Source: an uncultured Clostridium sp. (GTDB lineage: Bacteria > Cyanobacteriota > Vampirovibrionia > Gastranaerophilales > Gastranaerophilaceae). From it: a DNA stretch of 64,000 nt. Of the stretch, positions 26,321 through 34,682 are shown in pieces (the first letter of the stretch is position 1; every line of letters starts with the position of its first letter). The notes under the pieces were generated by a model that did no database searches, was not told where the DNA came from, and saw nothing but the letters and a program-made list of their open reading frames with translations. The stretch is taken from positions 24,477-88,476 of the forward strand of contig CAJMDF010000002.1 of NCBI GenBank assembly GCA_905212085.1, given 5' to 3'. A program made the translations under genes and the position numbers.

Positions 26321-27193
26321 TTGGTAAGAGCGAGAATTAATACGAAATTAAAACCTTCAAAAAAAGCTGATTTGCAGGTAGTAAAACCTGTCAAAACAAC
26401 TAAATACAGTGATATTGACTTGAATAACTGGAAAGCTTATGACCATATTAAAACCGATACGTTATGGGAATTTCCTTCCCGTTTAAAAGAAGGCGGACAT
26501 TCAAATGAATATCACGGAAATTATATTCCCCAAATCGCTCAACAATTATATGAAAGATTTACAAAGAAAAATGATGTTGTATTAGATTTATTTTTCGGAT
26601 CTGGAACATCTGGTATTGAAGCTGTTAATATGGGCAGAAGATGCATTGGTGTTGAATTAAAAGATGAATTAGCAGAGAGTGTATCTCAAAAATTTACACC
26701 AAAACAATTAGTAACAGATGTTCGTATTATTTGTGCGGATTCCGCATCTGAAGAGGCAAAAGAAAAAGTACAAGCAAGTCTTGATATTATGAGAGAAGAA
26801 AAAGCTCAATTTTTAATTCTCCACCCGCCTTATGATGATATTATCAAGTTTTCTGATAAAAAAGAAGATTTATCTAATTGTGCATCGACTGATGAATTTT
26901 ATGATTTGTTTGCAAAAGTTGCAAAAAACGGTTATGATATGCTTGAAAAAGGTCGTTTCGCTGCATTAATTATCGGTGACAGTTATAAAAATTCAGAAGT
27001 TCAGCCTCTAGGTTTTGAATGTATGGCTAGAATGATGAATTTAGGCTTCAGACTAAAGGGTATCATTGTAAAAGATATTCAAGGTAATGAAAGAGCTAAA
27101 GGTAAAACTGCTAATTTATGGCGTTATAGAGCGCTTGCAGGTGGATTTTTTATTTTTAAACATGAATATGTAATGATATTCCAAAAAGTTTAA
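26321..27193 (+). CDS. orphan DNA methyltransferase with HPPY motif
   Basis: 290 aa. An S-adenosylmethionine-binding motif I LDLFFGSGTSGIEA (FFGSGTS at 91-97) is followed by a catalytic motif IV in the form LHPPYDDII (HPPY 168-171). The usual forms are DPPY, NPPY or SPPY for N6-adenine or N4-cytosine methylation. Motif X-like EYHGNYIPQIAQQLYERF lies upstream of motif I. No restriction enzyme is adjacent, so it may be an epigenetic regulator or housekeeping methylase. TTG start with AGGGAG at good spacing. Target specificity is unknown. Confidence 0.8.
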   Translation: MVRARINTKLKPSKKADLQVVKPVKTTKYSDIDLNNWKAYDHIKTDTLWEFPSRLKEGGHSNEYHGNYIPQIAQQLYERFTKKNDVVLDLFFGSGTSGIEAVNMGRRCIGVELKDELAESVSQKFTPKQLVTDVRIICADSASEEAKEKVQASLDIMREEKAQFLILHPPYDDIIKFSDKKEDLSNCASTDEFYDLFAKVAKNGYDMLEKGRFAALIIGDSYKNSEVQPLGFECMARMMNLGFRLKGIIVKDIQGNERAKGKTANLWRYRALAGGFFIFKHEYVMIFQKV

Positions 27194-27196
27194 TAA

Positions 27197-28675
27197 TTAT
27201 TTTTTATTTGGAATAGTTAATGATTTTACAATCCTCAGCATTAATTCATTCCAAGTTTCTTTTTTGCCTAAGCGGAATAATTTTACACTGTCATACCAGT
27301 TACAGTGGTCTAAATTCATATGCCATCTCCAATTGTAATTATATGGTAATAGGACAATACAAGGTTTGCCCATCGCACCTGCCAGGTGTGCTAAAGATGT
27401 ATCGCTGCAAATTACAAGATCAACATTTTCTAAAGCTCCCGCTGTATCTGAAAAATTCTTAAAACTGCTTGCTAAATCTGTTATGTCGTATTTAGATGAT
27501 AATTTCTCAAATTCTTCTGAACCTTCAAATGTCTGAGCAGAGTATATTTTTACATTTGGGAGATCGAATAGTGGGGCAAAAGCTTCAACGTTTATTACTC
27601 TGTCGGTTTCGTAATAAGTGTTTCCCTGCCATTTAATTGCAATTTTGAATTTATCATTGTTAAAAAATTTTTCTTTATAATATGTAATTTTTTCAGGTAC
27701 AGCTTTTAAATATTTATCATGATGCATAAATATTTCTTCGTTTTTTAGCCCTAAAACATATGGCAGACTGAGAAAAGGAAGATGAACATCAAAATGTATT
27801 TTATCTTCTTCATAGAATAAATTCATAATTTCTACGTCAGGGAAATTATCTTTAAATAGTTGAACCAGTGGTTTTTGAGGTTTTAGGATTATTTTTTTAC
27901 ATCTTTTTTGCAGTTCAGGCAAATATCTGGCAAACATAATCATATCACCAAAACCTGCTTCATAGTATGTGTATAATGTTTTATCGGAAATATCTTCTCC
28001 ATGCCATATTGGAGCTTTTTTAAGGATATTAGGATAAGTTACTTGCTGTGATAGAATTGCTGTATTTCTGCAGAGTCTGTTCTCAAAATATTTTAATCCG
28101 GTTTGGTAATCTTTTATTCTTAAGTATCCCAAAGATAAGAAATATAAGACTTCTTTGTCGTTAGGGTTTATTTCATGGCATTTTTGAAAATACTCTATTG
28201 CTTTTTGCGGATTATTTAAAAATAGGTACAAACTCGCTAAGTTGTAACAGGCTTTTTCTGATTTTGGATTAATTTTTATTGCTTGAAGGTAAGCTTTTTC
28301 TGCTTTTTCATATTCAATATTATTTTTATATGCAAGTCCAAGTAAAAAATAAATTTCAAAGCTGAAGTGATTTGCATTGCAAGCTTCTTCAAGGATTTCA
28401 ATTTCTTTTGGGAAGTCTTTTTCTGTTTCATAAACTTTTGCTAGATTTTCGTAAAAATAAGCATCTTTTTTTATTGATAATGCTTTTTTTATAAATTTTT
28501 CAGCTTCCTTTAATTTATTTTGTGATAATTTTAAAATTCCTGATAAATTAAGTACTTCTGCGTTTTCTGGGTTTTCTTGAAGAATTTCATTGTATATAGC
28601 ATCTGCTTTGTCTAATTCGCCTTCAGAGTGTAGTTTAAACGCTTTATTAAATTTTTCTTTTTCCAAAATGTCCAT
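27197..28675 (-). CDS. TPR protein fused to a GT9/heptosyltransferase-like domain
   Basis: 492 aa. About five TPR units fill residues 1-185 (e.g. EKAYLQAIKINPKSEKACYN). The C-terminal ~290 residues look like a GT-B glycosyltransferase: YEAGFGDMIMFARYLPEL, IKWQGN, then VDLVICSDTSLAHLAGAMGK, the donor-binding block seen in ADP-heptose transferases. TPR-GT fusions of this sort modify glycans or proteins in Cyanobacteria. The acceptor is unknown. No clear ribosome-binding site precedes the ATG. Confidence 0.75.
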   Translation of the reverse strand: MDILEKEKFNKAFKLHSEGELDKADAIYNEILQENPENAEVLNLSGILKLSQNKLKEAEKFIKKALSIKKDAYFYENLAKVYETEKDFPKEIEILEEACNANHFSFEIYFLLGLAYKNNIEYEKAEKAYLQAIKINPKSEKACYNLASLYLFLNNPQKAIEYFQKCHEINPNDKEVLYFLSLGYLRIKDYQTGLKYFENRLCRNTAILSQQVTYPNILKKAPIWHGEDISDKTLYTYYEAGFGDMIMFARYLPELQKRCKKIILKPQKPLVQLFKDNFPDVEIMNLFYEEDKIHFDVHLPFLSLPYVLGLKNEEIFMHHDKYLKAVPEKITYYKEKFFNNDKFKIAIKWQGNTYYETDRVINVEAFAPLFDLPNVKIYSAQTFEGSEEFEKLSSKYDITDLASSFKNFSDTAGALENVDLVICSDTSLAHLAGAMGKPCIVLLPYNYNWRWHMNLDHCNWYDSVKLFRLGKKETWNELMLRIVKSLTIPNKK

Positions 28676-29000
28676 AAATGATTATATACAGATTTCTTTA
28701 AAAAAATCAAAAAAATTCATGCATTTAAAGGATAAAATATCTAAAAATGTAGTTTATTCTAATAATGTACATCAGGTATGCGGCAAAAATATTAAAAGGC
28801 ATGCCATAAAAGAGACAATATTACAAAATATTAACCAAACTTGAAGAAATGTAAATTCCCTGAAAACATGTCATTATCATGGTTTTAGGGGAAATCAAAA
28901 AGCGGAGGAAGGGTTTTATATAAAAAAGTTGTCCACCTAAGATGTATAGAGTACAATTAATAATATATTCAACTTCTTGTAGAGGTAGGATGATTAATTT
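28676..29000. other. intergenic region between TPR-glycosyltransferase and yggS
   Basis: 325 bp without a convincing gene. It holds an imperfect hairpin at 28858-28890 (12 of 13 pairs including one G.T, 7-nt loop) without a T run, and a promoter at 28929-28957 for yggS-sepF. Nothing else stands out. Confidence 0.5.
28929..28957 (+). promoter_or_regulatory. sigma-70-type promoter for yggS-sepF
   Basis: TTGTCC (28929-28934), a 17-bp spacer and TACAAT (28952-28957), about 44 bp before the ATG of yggS. Confidence 0.5.
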
Positions 29001-29666
29001 ATGGAAAATACAGTTCAACAAAATCTTTTACGGATACAGGAAGATATCGCACCTTATACACCAAATATCATAGCGGTTACAAAGTATTTTGACGAAAGTG
29101 CAATAATTGATGCATATAATGCAGGATTAAGAAATTTCGCAGAATCACGAGTAATTGAGGCAATCGAGAAGATAAATAATCTTCCTGCAGATGTGAAAAA
29201 TAATTCAAAATTTCATTTTATCGGACATCTTCAAACTAATAAAGTGAAAAAAGTTGTAGGACATTTTGATTATATTCATTCTGTAGATTCATATAAGCTT
29301 GCAAAAGTTATATCAGATGAAGCTTGTAATCTAAGTAAAATCCAAAAAATTCTTCTACAAGTAAATAATGCAAATGAAGAACAAAAATTTGGGTTTTCAA
29401 AAAACGAAATTTTTGATGTTTTTATCTCTATAGCAGAGCTTCCTAATCTAGAAATTTGCGGTTTGATGAATATGGCGCCATTAGGGGCAACAGATGAAGA
29501 ACTAGATTATTTATTTGAAGATATTTTGCAAATTAAATTGAAACTAGAAAAAGAATTTAATTACAAATTGAAAGAATTGTCTATGGGAATGAGTCAGGAT
29601 TATAAAATCGCTGTAAAACACGGTGCGACAATGCTTAGAATTGGTAGAAAATTATTTATAAAGTAA
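29001..29666 (+). CDS. yggS: YggS-family pyridoxal phosphate homeostasis protein
   Basis: 221 aa. A PLP-binding barrel without catalytic activity that controls the vitamin B6 pool. Motifs: IIAVTKYFD (PLP lysine), NFAESRVIEA, FHFIGHLQTNKVKKV, LLQVNNANEEQKFGF, GLMNMAPLG and ELSMGMSQDYKIAVKHGATMLRIG. It lies directly upstream of sepF, an order shared by Cyanobacteria and Firmicutes. Confidence 0.94.
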   Translation: MENTVQQNLLRIQEDIAPYTPNIIAVTKYFDESAIIDAYNAGLRNFAESRVIEAIEKINNLPADVKNNSKFHFIGHLQTNKVKKVVGHFDYIHSVDSYKLAKVISDEACNLSKIQKILLQVNNANEEQKFGFSKNEIFDVFISIAELPNLEICGLMNMAPLGATDEELDYLFEDILQIKLKLEKEFNYKLKELSMGMSQDYKIAVKHGATMLRIGRKLFIK

Positions 29667-29685
29667 GATAAACGGAGGAAAAACG

Positions 29686-30189
29686 GTGGCAGTAGTAACA
29701 GACAAAATTAAATCAGTAGTAGATTTTTTAGTAAAAGGATTTGAACCAAGAGAAACCATTTTTGATGAAATGGCTCAAGAGGCTGATGTAGATTATCCTG
29801 TAGAAGATAATGTAGCTCTTCAACCTGAATATTCTTATCAACAACCTTCAGTTGACAGATCAAATGAAATTAAAGTAGTAAGTCATCCAAACTTTAAAGG
29901 ATATGAAGTAAAAGTTATGGAACCTCGCTCTTTTGAAGATGCTGCTACTATTGTACAACATCTAAGAAACAGAAAAACTATCGTTTTAAACCTTCACCTT
30001 TTAGATAAAGAACAATCTCAAAGAACAATTGATTTCGTATGTGGTGCAGCTCACGCTCTTGACGGTAAACCTCAAAAAGTTGGAGATTTAGTATTTGTAT
30101 TTACTCCAAGCAATGTTACTTTGTCTGTTGACGTAAATGCTAATCAAAATAAATTTAATGACTCATTGTGGAGAGCTCCTTTACAATAA
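29686..30189 (+). CDS. sepF: cell division protein SepF
   Basis: 167 aa. Membrane-binding FtsZ tether. The amphipathic N-terminal helix (DKIKSVVDFLVKGF) is followed by an acidic linker and the SepF core (~75-150: VKVMEPRSFEDAATIVQHLR, TIVLNLHLLDKEQSQRTIDF, GKPQKVGDLVFVFTPSNV). It starts at GTG with GGAGGA upstream, 19 bp after yggS. A terminator follows, and ftsZ lies 1.9 kb downstream. Confidence 0.95.
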   Translation: MAVVTDKIKSVVDFLVKGFEPRETIFDEMAQEADVDYPVEDNVALQPEYSYQQPSVDRSNEIKVVSHPNFKGYEVKVMEPRSFEDAATIVQHLRNRKTIVLNLHLLDKEQSQRTIDFVCGAAHALDGKPQKVGDLVFVFTPSNVTLSVDVNANQNKFNDSLWRAPLQ

Positions 30190-30227
30190 GTTAAAATAAT
30201 ATGAGAAAGAGAGAGATAGTTGAATAT

Positions 30228-30252
30228 GAGGCATTTTATGCCTCTTTTTTTT
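30228..30252 (+). terminator. rho-independent terminator after sepF
   Basis: 7-bp GC-containing stem (30228-30234 with 30238-30244), 3-nt loop, then T8. Confidence 0.85.
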
Positions 30253-30313
30253 ATATATTGAAAAACTTTTAAAATTTTGTTATAATATAAAAACAATTTA
30301 GAAAGGAGCTTTT

Positions 30314-30991
30314 ATGAAAAAAAACTTATCCTATATATTTGGAGATGGTTATTCTTTAAAATCTAATAAGGGGTTTACTCTTGCTGAAGTTTTAATTACT
30401 TTAGGTATTATAGGTGTGGTTTCGGCAATGACAATTCCGACATTAATGACTAATTATCAGGATAAAGCATATACTACGCAGTTACACAAAGTATATAATG
30501 AACTTCAACAAGCTATGTTACAAGTTATGACTGAAAAGAACGCTGTTAATTTGAAAGAGGCAGGAATTAATTCAAGTACTGCTGCACAAAATTTAATTAA
30601 AAAATCTTTTAAAGTTGTAACTTCATGCGAAACAAGTCTTACTCCTTGCTTAGGAACATCATACAGATATTCAGGCTCTGATACAGGCAGTACTGCATTA
30701 ACAGGCTATTCAGGTGCTGTATATGTATTAGCAAGTGGATCTGCAATTAGTCCTGTTTATGACAATAGTGGTTCTGCTCAAAAGGTTTTGAATGTACTAG
30801 TTGATGTAAACGGTCCAAAAGCTCCAAATATAATTGGAAAAGATGCATATTTTATGGCAGTCTATAATGATGGCTCTATAGATACATATAATGAAAGTGC
30901 TTCATCTATTCCTTTATCTCAATCTGAAAGAAGTAGTGCTGGTAAAGATTGGAAACCTTTTGGTGAAATCTTGAACAATAATTGGAAATAA
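30314..30991 (+). CDS. prepilin-like protein (intact)
   Basis: 225 aa, type IV pilin or pseudopilin family. AAAGGAG lies five bases before the ATG. The leader MKKNLSYIFGDGYSLKSNK ends at G-FTLAEVLITLGIIG, followed by the hydrophobic assembly helix. The C-terminal block VDVNGPKAPNIIGKDAYFM matches the two other prepilins. There is no G tract: the leader has FGDG where the others have FGGG runs. An A8 run follows the ATG. It sits alone between two terminators, inserted between sepF and nadK-ftsZ. Confidence 0.88.
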   Translation: MKKNLSYIFGDGYSLKSNKGFTLAEVLITLGIIGVVSAMTIPTLMTNYQDKAYTTQLHKVYNELQQAMLQVMTEKNAVNLKEAGINSSTAAQNLIKKSFKVVTSCETSLTPCLGTSYRYSGSDTGSTALTGYSGAVYVLASGSAISPVYDNSGSAQKVLNVLVDVNGPKAPNIIGKDAYFMAVYNDGSIDTYNESASSIPLSQSERSSAGKDWKPFGEILNNNWK

Positions 30992-31018
30992 AATAAGTAA
31001 AAAATAAATAAGTATTGC

Positions 31019-31045
31019 AAAAAAGAGCATTTATGCTCTTTTTTT
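31019..31045 (+). terminator. rho-independent terminator after the intact prepilin
   Basis: Stem GAGCAT with ATGCTC extended by A/T pairs (31019-31030 with 31033-31044), 2-nt loop as drawn, T7 tail. Confidence 0.8.
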
Positions 31046-31091
31046 GTTTTAGTTTGCTAAAATAAGAAAATCGTGTTATATTTTCATAGTT

Positions 31092-31892
31092 ATGGAAATG
31101 AAAAAGTTCGCAATATGTTATAATCAAGAAATAACTCATTCAATTGAAATAAAGGATAAGTTATATTCAATTCTTTTAAAAAAAAATATTAAAGCTAATG
31201 TTTTAAATATTGATAATCTTAAAGATGGTTTTGATTTTGTTTTTGTTATAGGCGGCGATGGGACTATTTTAAAAACTGCTAGATTTTATGCAAAGTATAA
31301 AACTCCGATTTTTGGTATAAATCTTGGACGATTGGGATTTCTTTCTCAGTCTTCGAAAGAAGATATTGAAAAATCCGTTGATGAAATATTGAAAGGTGAT
31401 TTTATTGTAGAAGATCGTATAATGTTGCAAAGTGGAGATTTTACTGCTTTAAATGATTTTGTGATAAAAGGTTGTGATTTAGGAAGAACTTCTCGTTTTT
31501 CATTGAAAATTAATGATAAATTTGTATGTGATTATCTTGCAGACGGTGTTATTATCTCTACGCCTACTGGTTCTACAGCTTATGGACTTTCTGCCGGTGG
31601 TCCTGTTTTATCACCAAGTTTGAATGTGTTTGTAATCGTTCCTATTTGTCCGCATACTTTGAATGCAAGACCGATTGTTGTTCCTGATTGTGAAAAGATT
31701 GTAGTTTCGACTGATTCTAAATCAAAATCTGTTTTATCAACGGACGGACAAGAATTATATGAAATTAGTTCCGAAATTGTAATTGAAAAATCAGTTTATA
31801 CGGCAAAACTTGCATTGTTAAAAAATTCAGAATTTTATTCAATATTAAGGAATAAATTGCATTGGGCAATGCCTCCTGCTTATGAAAATTAA
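31092..31892 (+). CDS. nadK: NAD kinase
   Basis: 266 aa. Phosphorylates NAD to NADP using ATP or polyphosphate. Motifs: FVIGGDGTILKTAR (GGDG), GINLGRLGFLSQ, ADGVIISTPTGSTAYGLSAG and STDGQE. The length is typical. It is followed 158 bp later by ftsZ. Confidence 0.96.
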   Translation: MEMKKFAICYNQEITHSIEIKDKLYSILLKKNIKANVLNIDNLKDGFDFVFVIGGDGTILKTARFYAKYKTPIFGINLGRLGFLSQSSKEDIEKSVDEILKGDFIVEDRIMLQSGDFTALNDFVIKGCDLGRTSRFSLKINDKFVCDYLADGVIISTPTGSTAYGLSAGGPVLSPSLNVFVIVPICPHTLNARPIVVPDCEKIVVSTDSKSKSVLSTDGQELYEISSEIVIEKSVYTAKLALLKNSEFYSILRNKLHWAMPPAYEN

Positions 31893-31966
31893 TTGAGATC
31901 TTTTATTTAAATAATCAAGGTTATTACAATTTATATTAATTTTTGTTCATAATTATATGCAAATTC

Positions 31967-31995
31967 TTGTACTTTTTTTCTATTTAAAATAGTAT
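31967..31995 (+). promoter_or_regulatory. candidate promoter for ftsZ
   Basis: TTGTAC (31967-31972), a 17-bp spacer and TAGTAT (31990-31995), 55 bp before the GTG start. Confidence 0.4.
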
Positions 31996-32050
31996 GTTAT
32001 TATACTATTGTAGATAGACAACTATATAATTATATAAAAGAGGTAAAAAA

Positions 32051-33256
32051 GTGGAAAATTTCGTATCAGATATCTTTGCTAAAAAAGATGAAACAACAAG
32101 CAATGATCAAACTCAAAGGTCTCCAATAAATCCTACTAATATTAAAGTAATCGGTGTAGGCGGTGGCGGTGGAAATGCTGTAAACCGAATGATTAAAGCA
32201 GGACTTTCAGGTGTTGAGTTCTGGTTAATGAATACAGATTTACAAGTTTTAGAATATGGACAAACTAAAAATAGAATTCAATTGGGTTCTAAATCTACAG
32301 CAGGCCTTGGTGCAGGCGGAGATCCTTCAGTAGGAGAAAAAGCAGCAGAAGAAGCTCAACAAGAAATTACAGAAGCTTTAGACGGCGCTGATATGGTATT
32401 TATCACTGCAGGTATGGGTGGAGGTACCGGTACAGGTGCTGCTCCTGTAGTTGCAAAAATAGCTAAAGAATTAGGAATATTAACTATTGCAGTAGTTACA
32501 AAACCGTTTACTTGGGAAGGTCGTAAAAGACAAAACCAAGCTAATCAAGGTTTGGAAAAATTAAGAGAAGCAGTTGATGCTGTAATTGTTATTCCAAATG
32601 ATAAATTGCTTCAAGTAGTTGATAGACAAGTAACATTAACAGAATCATTCATAATTGTTGATGAAGTATTACTAAGAGGTGTTCAAGGTATTTCTGACAT
32701 AATTACAGTACCTGGCTTAATTAACGTAGACTTCGCAGATGTTAAATGCGTAATGCAAGCATCAGGATCAGCTCTTATGGGTATTGGCCGTGGACAAGGC
32801 GAAGGCAGAGCTGTTAAAGCTGCTGAAATTGCTATCAATTCTCAACTTCTTGAATCTTCAATTAACGGAGCAACCGGTGTAATTGTTAATATTACTGGCG
32901 GACCAGATATGACATTACATGAAATTTCAGATGCTGCAAATATTATACATGACGCTGTAAATGATGATGCAACTGTTATTATCGGTACTGCTGTAAATGA
33001 AAATATTCAAGGTGAAATTCAAATTACTGTAATCGCTACAGGTTTTGAAATGAAAAACCAACAACCTGAAGCTAAGACTGATGTAAAACAATTAAGTGCT
33101 TCTGATTTCTTTGCAGGAACATTTAACTCAAACACTAATTCAAATGCAAATTCAAGTGTAAATCCTCAGTCTCAACAGACAGTAAGAAGAACTTCAATGC
33201 CTGAAGTTTCTCCAAGTTTCACAAATATAGAAATCCCAGATTTCTTAAAAAAATAA
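32051..33256 (+). CDS. ftsZ: cell division protein FtsZ
   Basis: 401 aa. Tubulin-like GTPase forming the division ring. Motifs: [16 protein letters not shown], the tubulin signature [16 protein letters not shown], and the T7 loop NVDFADVK. A Ser/Asn-rich linker precedes the conserved C-terminal peptide IEIPDFLKK, which binds SepF and other tethers. GTG start with AGAGG upstream. sepF lies upstream in the same direction. Confidence 0.98.
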   Translation: MENFVSDIFAKKDETTSNDQTQRSPINPTNIKVIGVGGGGGNAVNRMIKAGLSGVEFWLMNTDLQVLEYGQTKNRIQLGSKSTAGLGAGGDPSVGEKAAEEAQQEITEALDGADMVFITAGMGGGTGTGAAPVVAKIAKELGILTIAVVTKPFTWEGRKRQNQANQGLEKLREAVDAVIVIPNDKLLQVVDRQVTLTESFIIVDEVLLRGVQGISDIITVPGLINVDFADVKCVMQASGSALMGIGRGQGEGRAVKAAEIAINSQLLESSINGATGVIVNITGGPDMTLHEISDAANIIHDAVNDDATVIIGTAVNENIQGEIQITVIATGFEMKNQQPEAKTDVKQLSASDFFAGTFNSNTNSNANSSVNPQSQQTVRRTSMPEVSPSFTNIEIPDFLKK

Positions 33257-33288
33257 ATCACACTAACAAAGTTGGAATATGAAAAAGT

Positions 33289-33324
33289 AAAAGGAAATGG
33301 TATTGTAATCATTTCCTTTTTATT
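33289..33324 (+). terminator. rho-independent terminator after ftsZ
   Basis: 11-bp stem (33289-33299 with 33310-33320), 10-nt loop, T-rich tail. Confidence 0.65.
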
Positions 33325-33360
33325 ATGTTTTCTTTTTATAAATTGATTAAAAAATATATA

Positions 33361-33393
33361 AAAACACCTTCTGAATTTTCAGAAGGCGTTTTT
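33361..33393. terminator. bidirectional terminator between ftsZ and fba
   Basis: 14-bp stem with one mismatch (33361-33374 with 33379-33392). A-rich and T-rich flanks suit both convergent genes. Confidence 0.7.
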
Positions 33394-33425
33394 GCCAGTT
33401 ATGATTAATTATAAAGTAACTATAA

Positions 33426-34385
33426 TTAGTCTTTAGCGTGACCAGCTGTACCAAGAACGTCGCGCATTTTGTGCATAACCATTTCTTTAACAGCAGTTCT
33501 GCCTGGTCCCATATATTCACGTGGGTCGAATTTTTCTGGGTGTTCAACAAAGAATTCTCTGATTGTTGAAGTCATAGCTAATCTTAAATCTGTATCGATG
33601 TTAATTTTAGCTACACCATGTTTAGAAGCGTAATTTAGCATATCTTCTGGAACACCTTGTGCGTTTGGTAATTGACCGCCGAATTGATTACATTTAGCAA
33701 CAAATTCAGCAGGTACTGAAGATGAACCGTGTAATACTAATGGATAATCATATCCAACAGCTTCGTTAACTGCTTTTTTAATTTCAGCAAGTCTTTCAAA
33801 GTCTAATTTAGCTTCGCCGGAGAATTTATATGCACCGTGTGAAGTACCGATTGCAACAGCTAATGAATCACAACCTGTTTCTTTTACAAATCTAGCTGCT
33901 TCTTCTGGATCTGTGTATGTTGAATCTTTAGCATGAACTTTAACATCATCTTCAACGCCAGCAAGTTTACCAAGTTCAGCTTCAACTGATACTCCGCGAG
34001 GGTGAGCGTAATCTACAACTTGTTTTGTTAATTTGATATTTTCTTCTAATGGGAATCTTGAACCATCGATCATTACAGATGAAAATCCGCCATCGATACA
34101 AGCTTTACAAATTTCAAAATCAGCACCGTGATCTAAGTGTAAAGCGATAGGTACTGTAGTTGTAGCTAAAGCTGCTTCTACTAATTTGATTAAGTAAGTT
34201 TGGTTTGCATATTTTCTAGCACCTGCAGAAACTTGTAAAATAATAGGTGATTGAGTTTCTTCAGCTGCTTCAGCAATCCCTTGCAAAATTTCCATGTTGT
34301 TAACGTTGTAAGCACCGATAGCGTATCCGCCAGCTAATGCTTTTTTGAACATTTCGCCTGTTCCAACTAATTTTCTTTCACTCAT
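33426..34385 (-). CDS. fba: class II fructose-1,6-bisphosphate aldolase
   Basis: About 319 aa. Zinc-dependent cleavage of fructose-1,6-bisphosphate in glycolysis and gluconeogenesis. Motifs: GYAIGAYNVNNMEILQGI, VPIALHLDHGADFEICKA (zinc His), SVMIDGSRFPLEEN, SVEAELGKLAGVED, AVAIGTSHGAYKF and LVLHGSSSVP. The frame extends to 34421, but AAGGAG lies before the ATG at 34385 (MSERKLVGTG), which fixes the start. Convergent with ftsZ. Confidence 0.95.
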   Translation of the reverse strand: MSERKLVGTGEMFKKALAGGYAIGAYNVNNMEILQGIAEAAEETQSPIILQVSAGARKYANQTYLIKLVEAALATTTVPIALHLDHGADFEICKACIDGGFSSVMIDGSRFPLEENIKLTKQVVDYAHPRGVSVEAELGKLAGVEDDVKVHAKDSTYTDPEEAARFVKETGCDSLAVAIGTSHGAYKFSGEAKLDFERLAEIKKAVNEAVGYDYPLVLHGSSSVPAEFVAKCNQFGGQLPNAQGVPEDMLNYASKHGVAKINIDTDLRLAMTSTIREFFVEHPEKFDPREYMGPGRTAVKEMVMHKMRDVLGTAGHAKD

Positions 34386-34414
34386 TTGAGTTCTCCTTCT
34401 TTTTATTCTTCTTA

Positions 34415-34428
34415 CTGACACTTGTCAG
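34415..34428. promoter_or_regulatory. palindrome upstream of fba
   Basis: CTGACA-CT-TGTCAG, 30 bp before the fba start. Similar half-palindromic sequences (TGACAAGTGGCAG) occur at 11359-11371 and 12592-12604. A possible operator; unproven. Confidence 0.3.
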
Positions 34429-34544
34429 ATTATTTTTAATTCTAGGAAAAACCCCTGTTTGGGTACATTTATTATACACATGTAAGGTACAACAAAAAAA
34501 GAAACGGTGCAAGTGTAAAGAAATATTAATATCGTATATACTAT

Positions 34545-34574
34545 TTTACAAAACCTGATATGAGTGGATATAAT
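34545..34574 (+). promoter_or_regulatory. sigma-70-type promoter for the 372-aa orphan gene
   Basis: TTTACA (34545-34550), an 18-bp spacer and a perfect TATAAT (34569-34574). Confidence 0.6.
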
Positions 34575-34592
34575 AGGCTTATTAGGGAATTA

Positions 34593-34682
34593 ATGAATAA
34601 ATTAGGTAGCAAAAAAAAATATTTACTTGCTTTAGATGAGCAAATAAATAAGTGTGTAAAACAAATGGAGTATCGACTATGA
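34593..34682 (+). CDS. possible 29-aa leader peptide
   Basis: Short frame beginning MNKLGSKKKYLLALDEQINK and ending CVKQMEYRL. AGGGA lies four bases before its ATG, and it begins about 12 bases after the predicted transcription start. Its TGA overlaps the next gene's ATG (ATGA, 34679-34682), the classic layout for coupled translation. It could be a leader peptide or a chance frame. Confidence 0.35.
   Translation: MNKLGSKKKYLLALDEQINKCVKQMEYRL

Noticed and set aside
28858..28890. Hairpin as a terminator upstream of yggS
   Set aside because: No T run follows on either strand and one mismatch lies in the stem. It is kept only as a structural note.
30317..30324. A8 run after the start of the third prepilin as a phase-variation tract
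   Set aside because: Eight-base A runs are common by chance in DNA this AT-rich and the frame is intact, so there is no evidence of switching.
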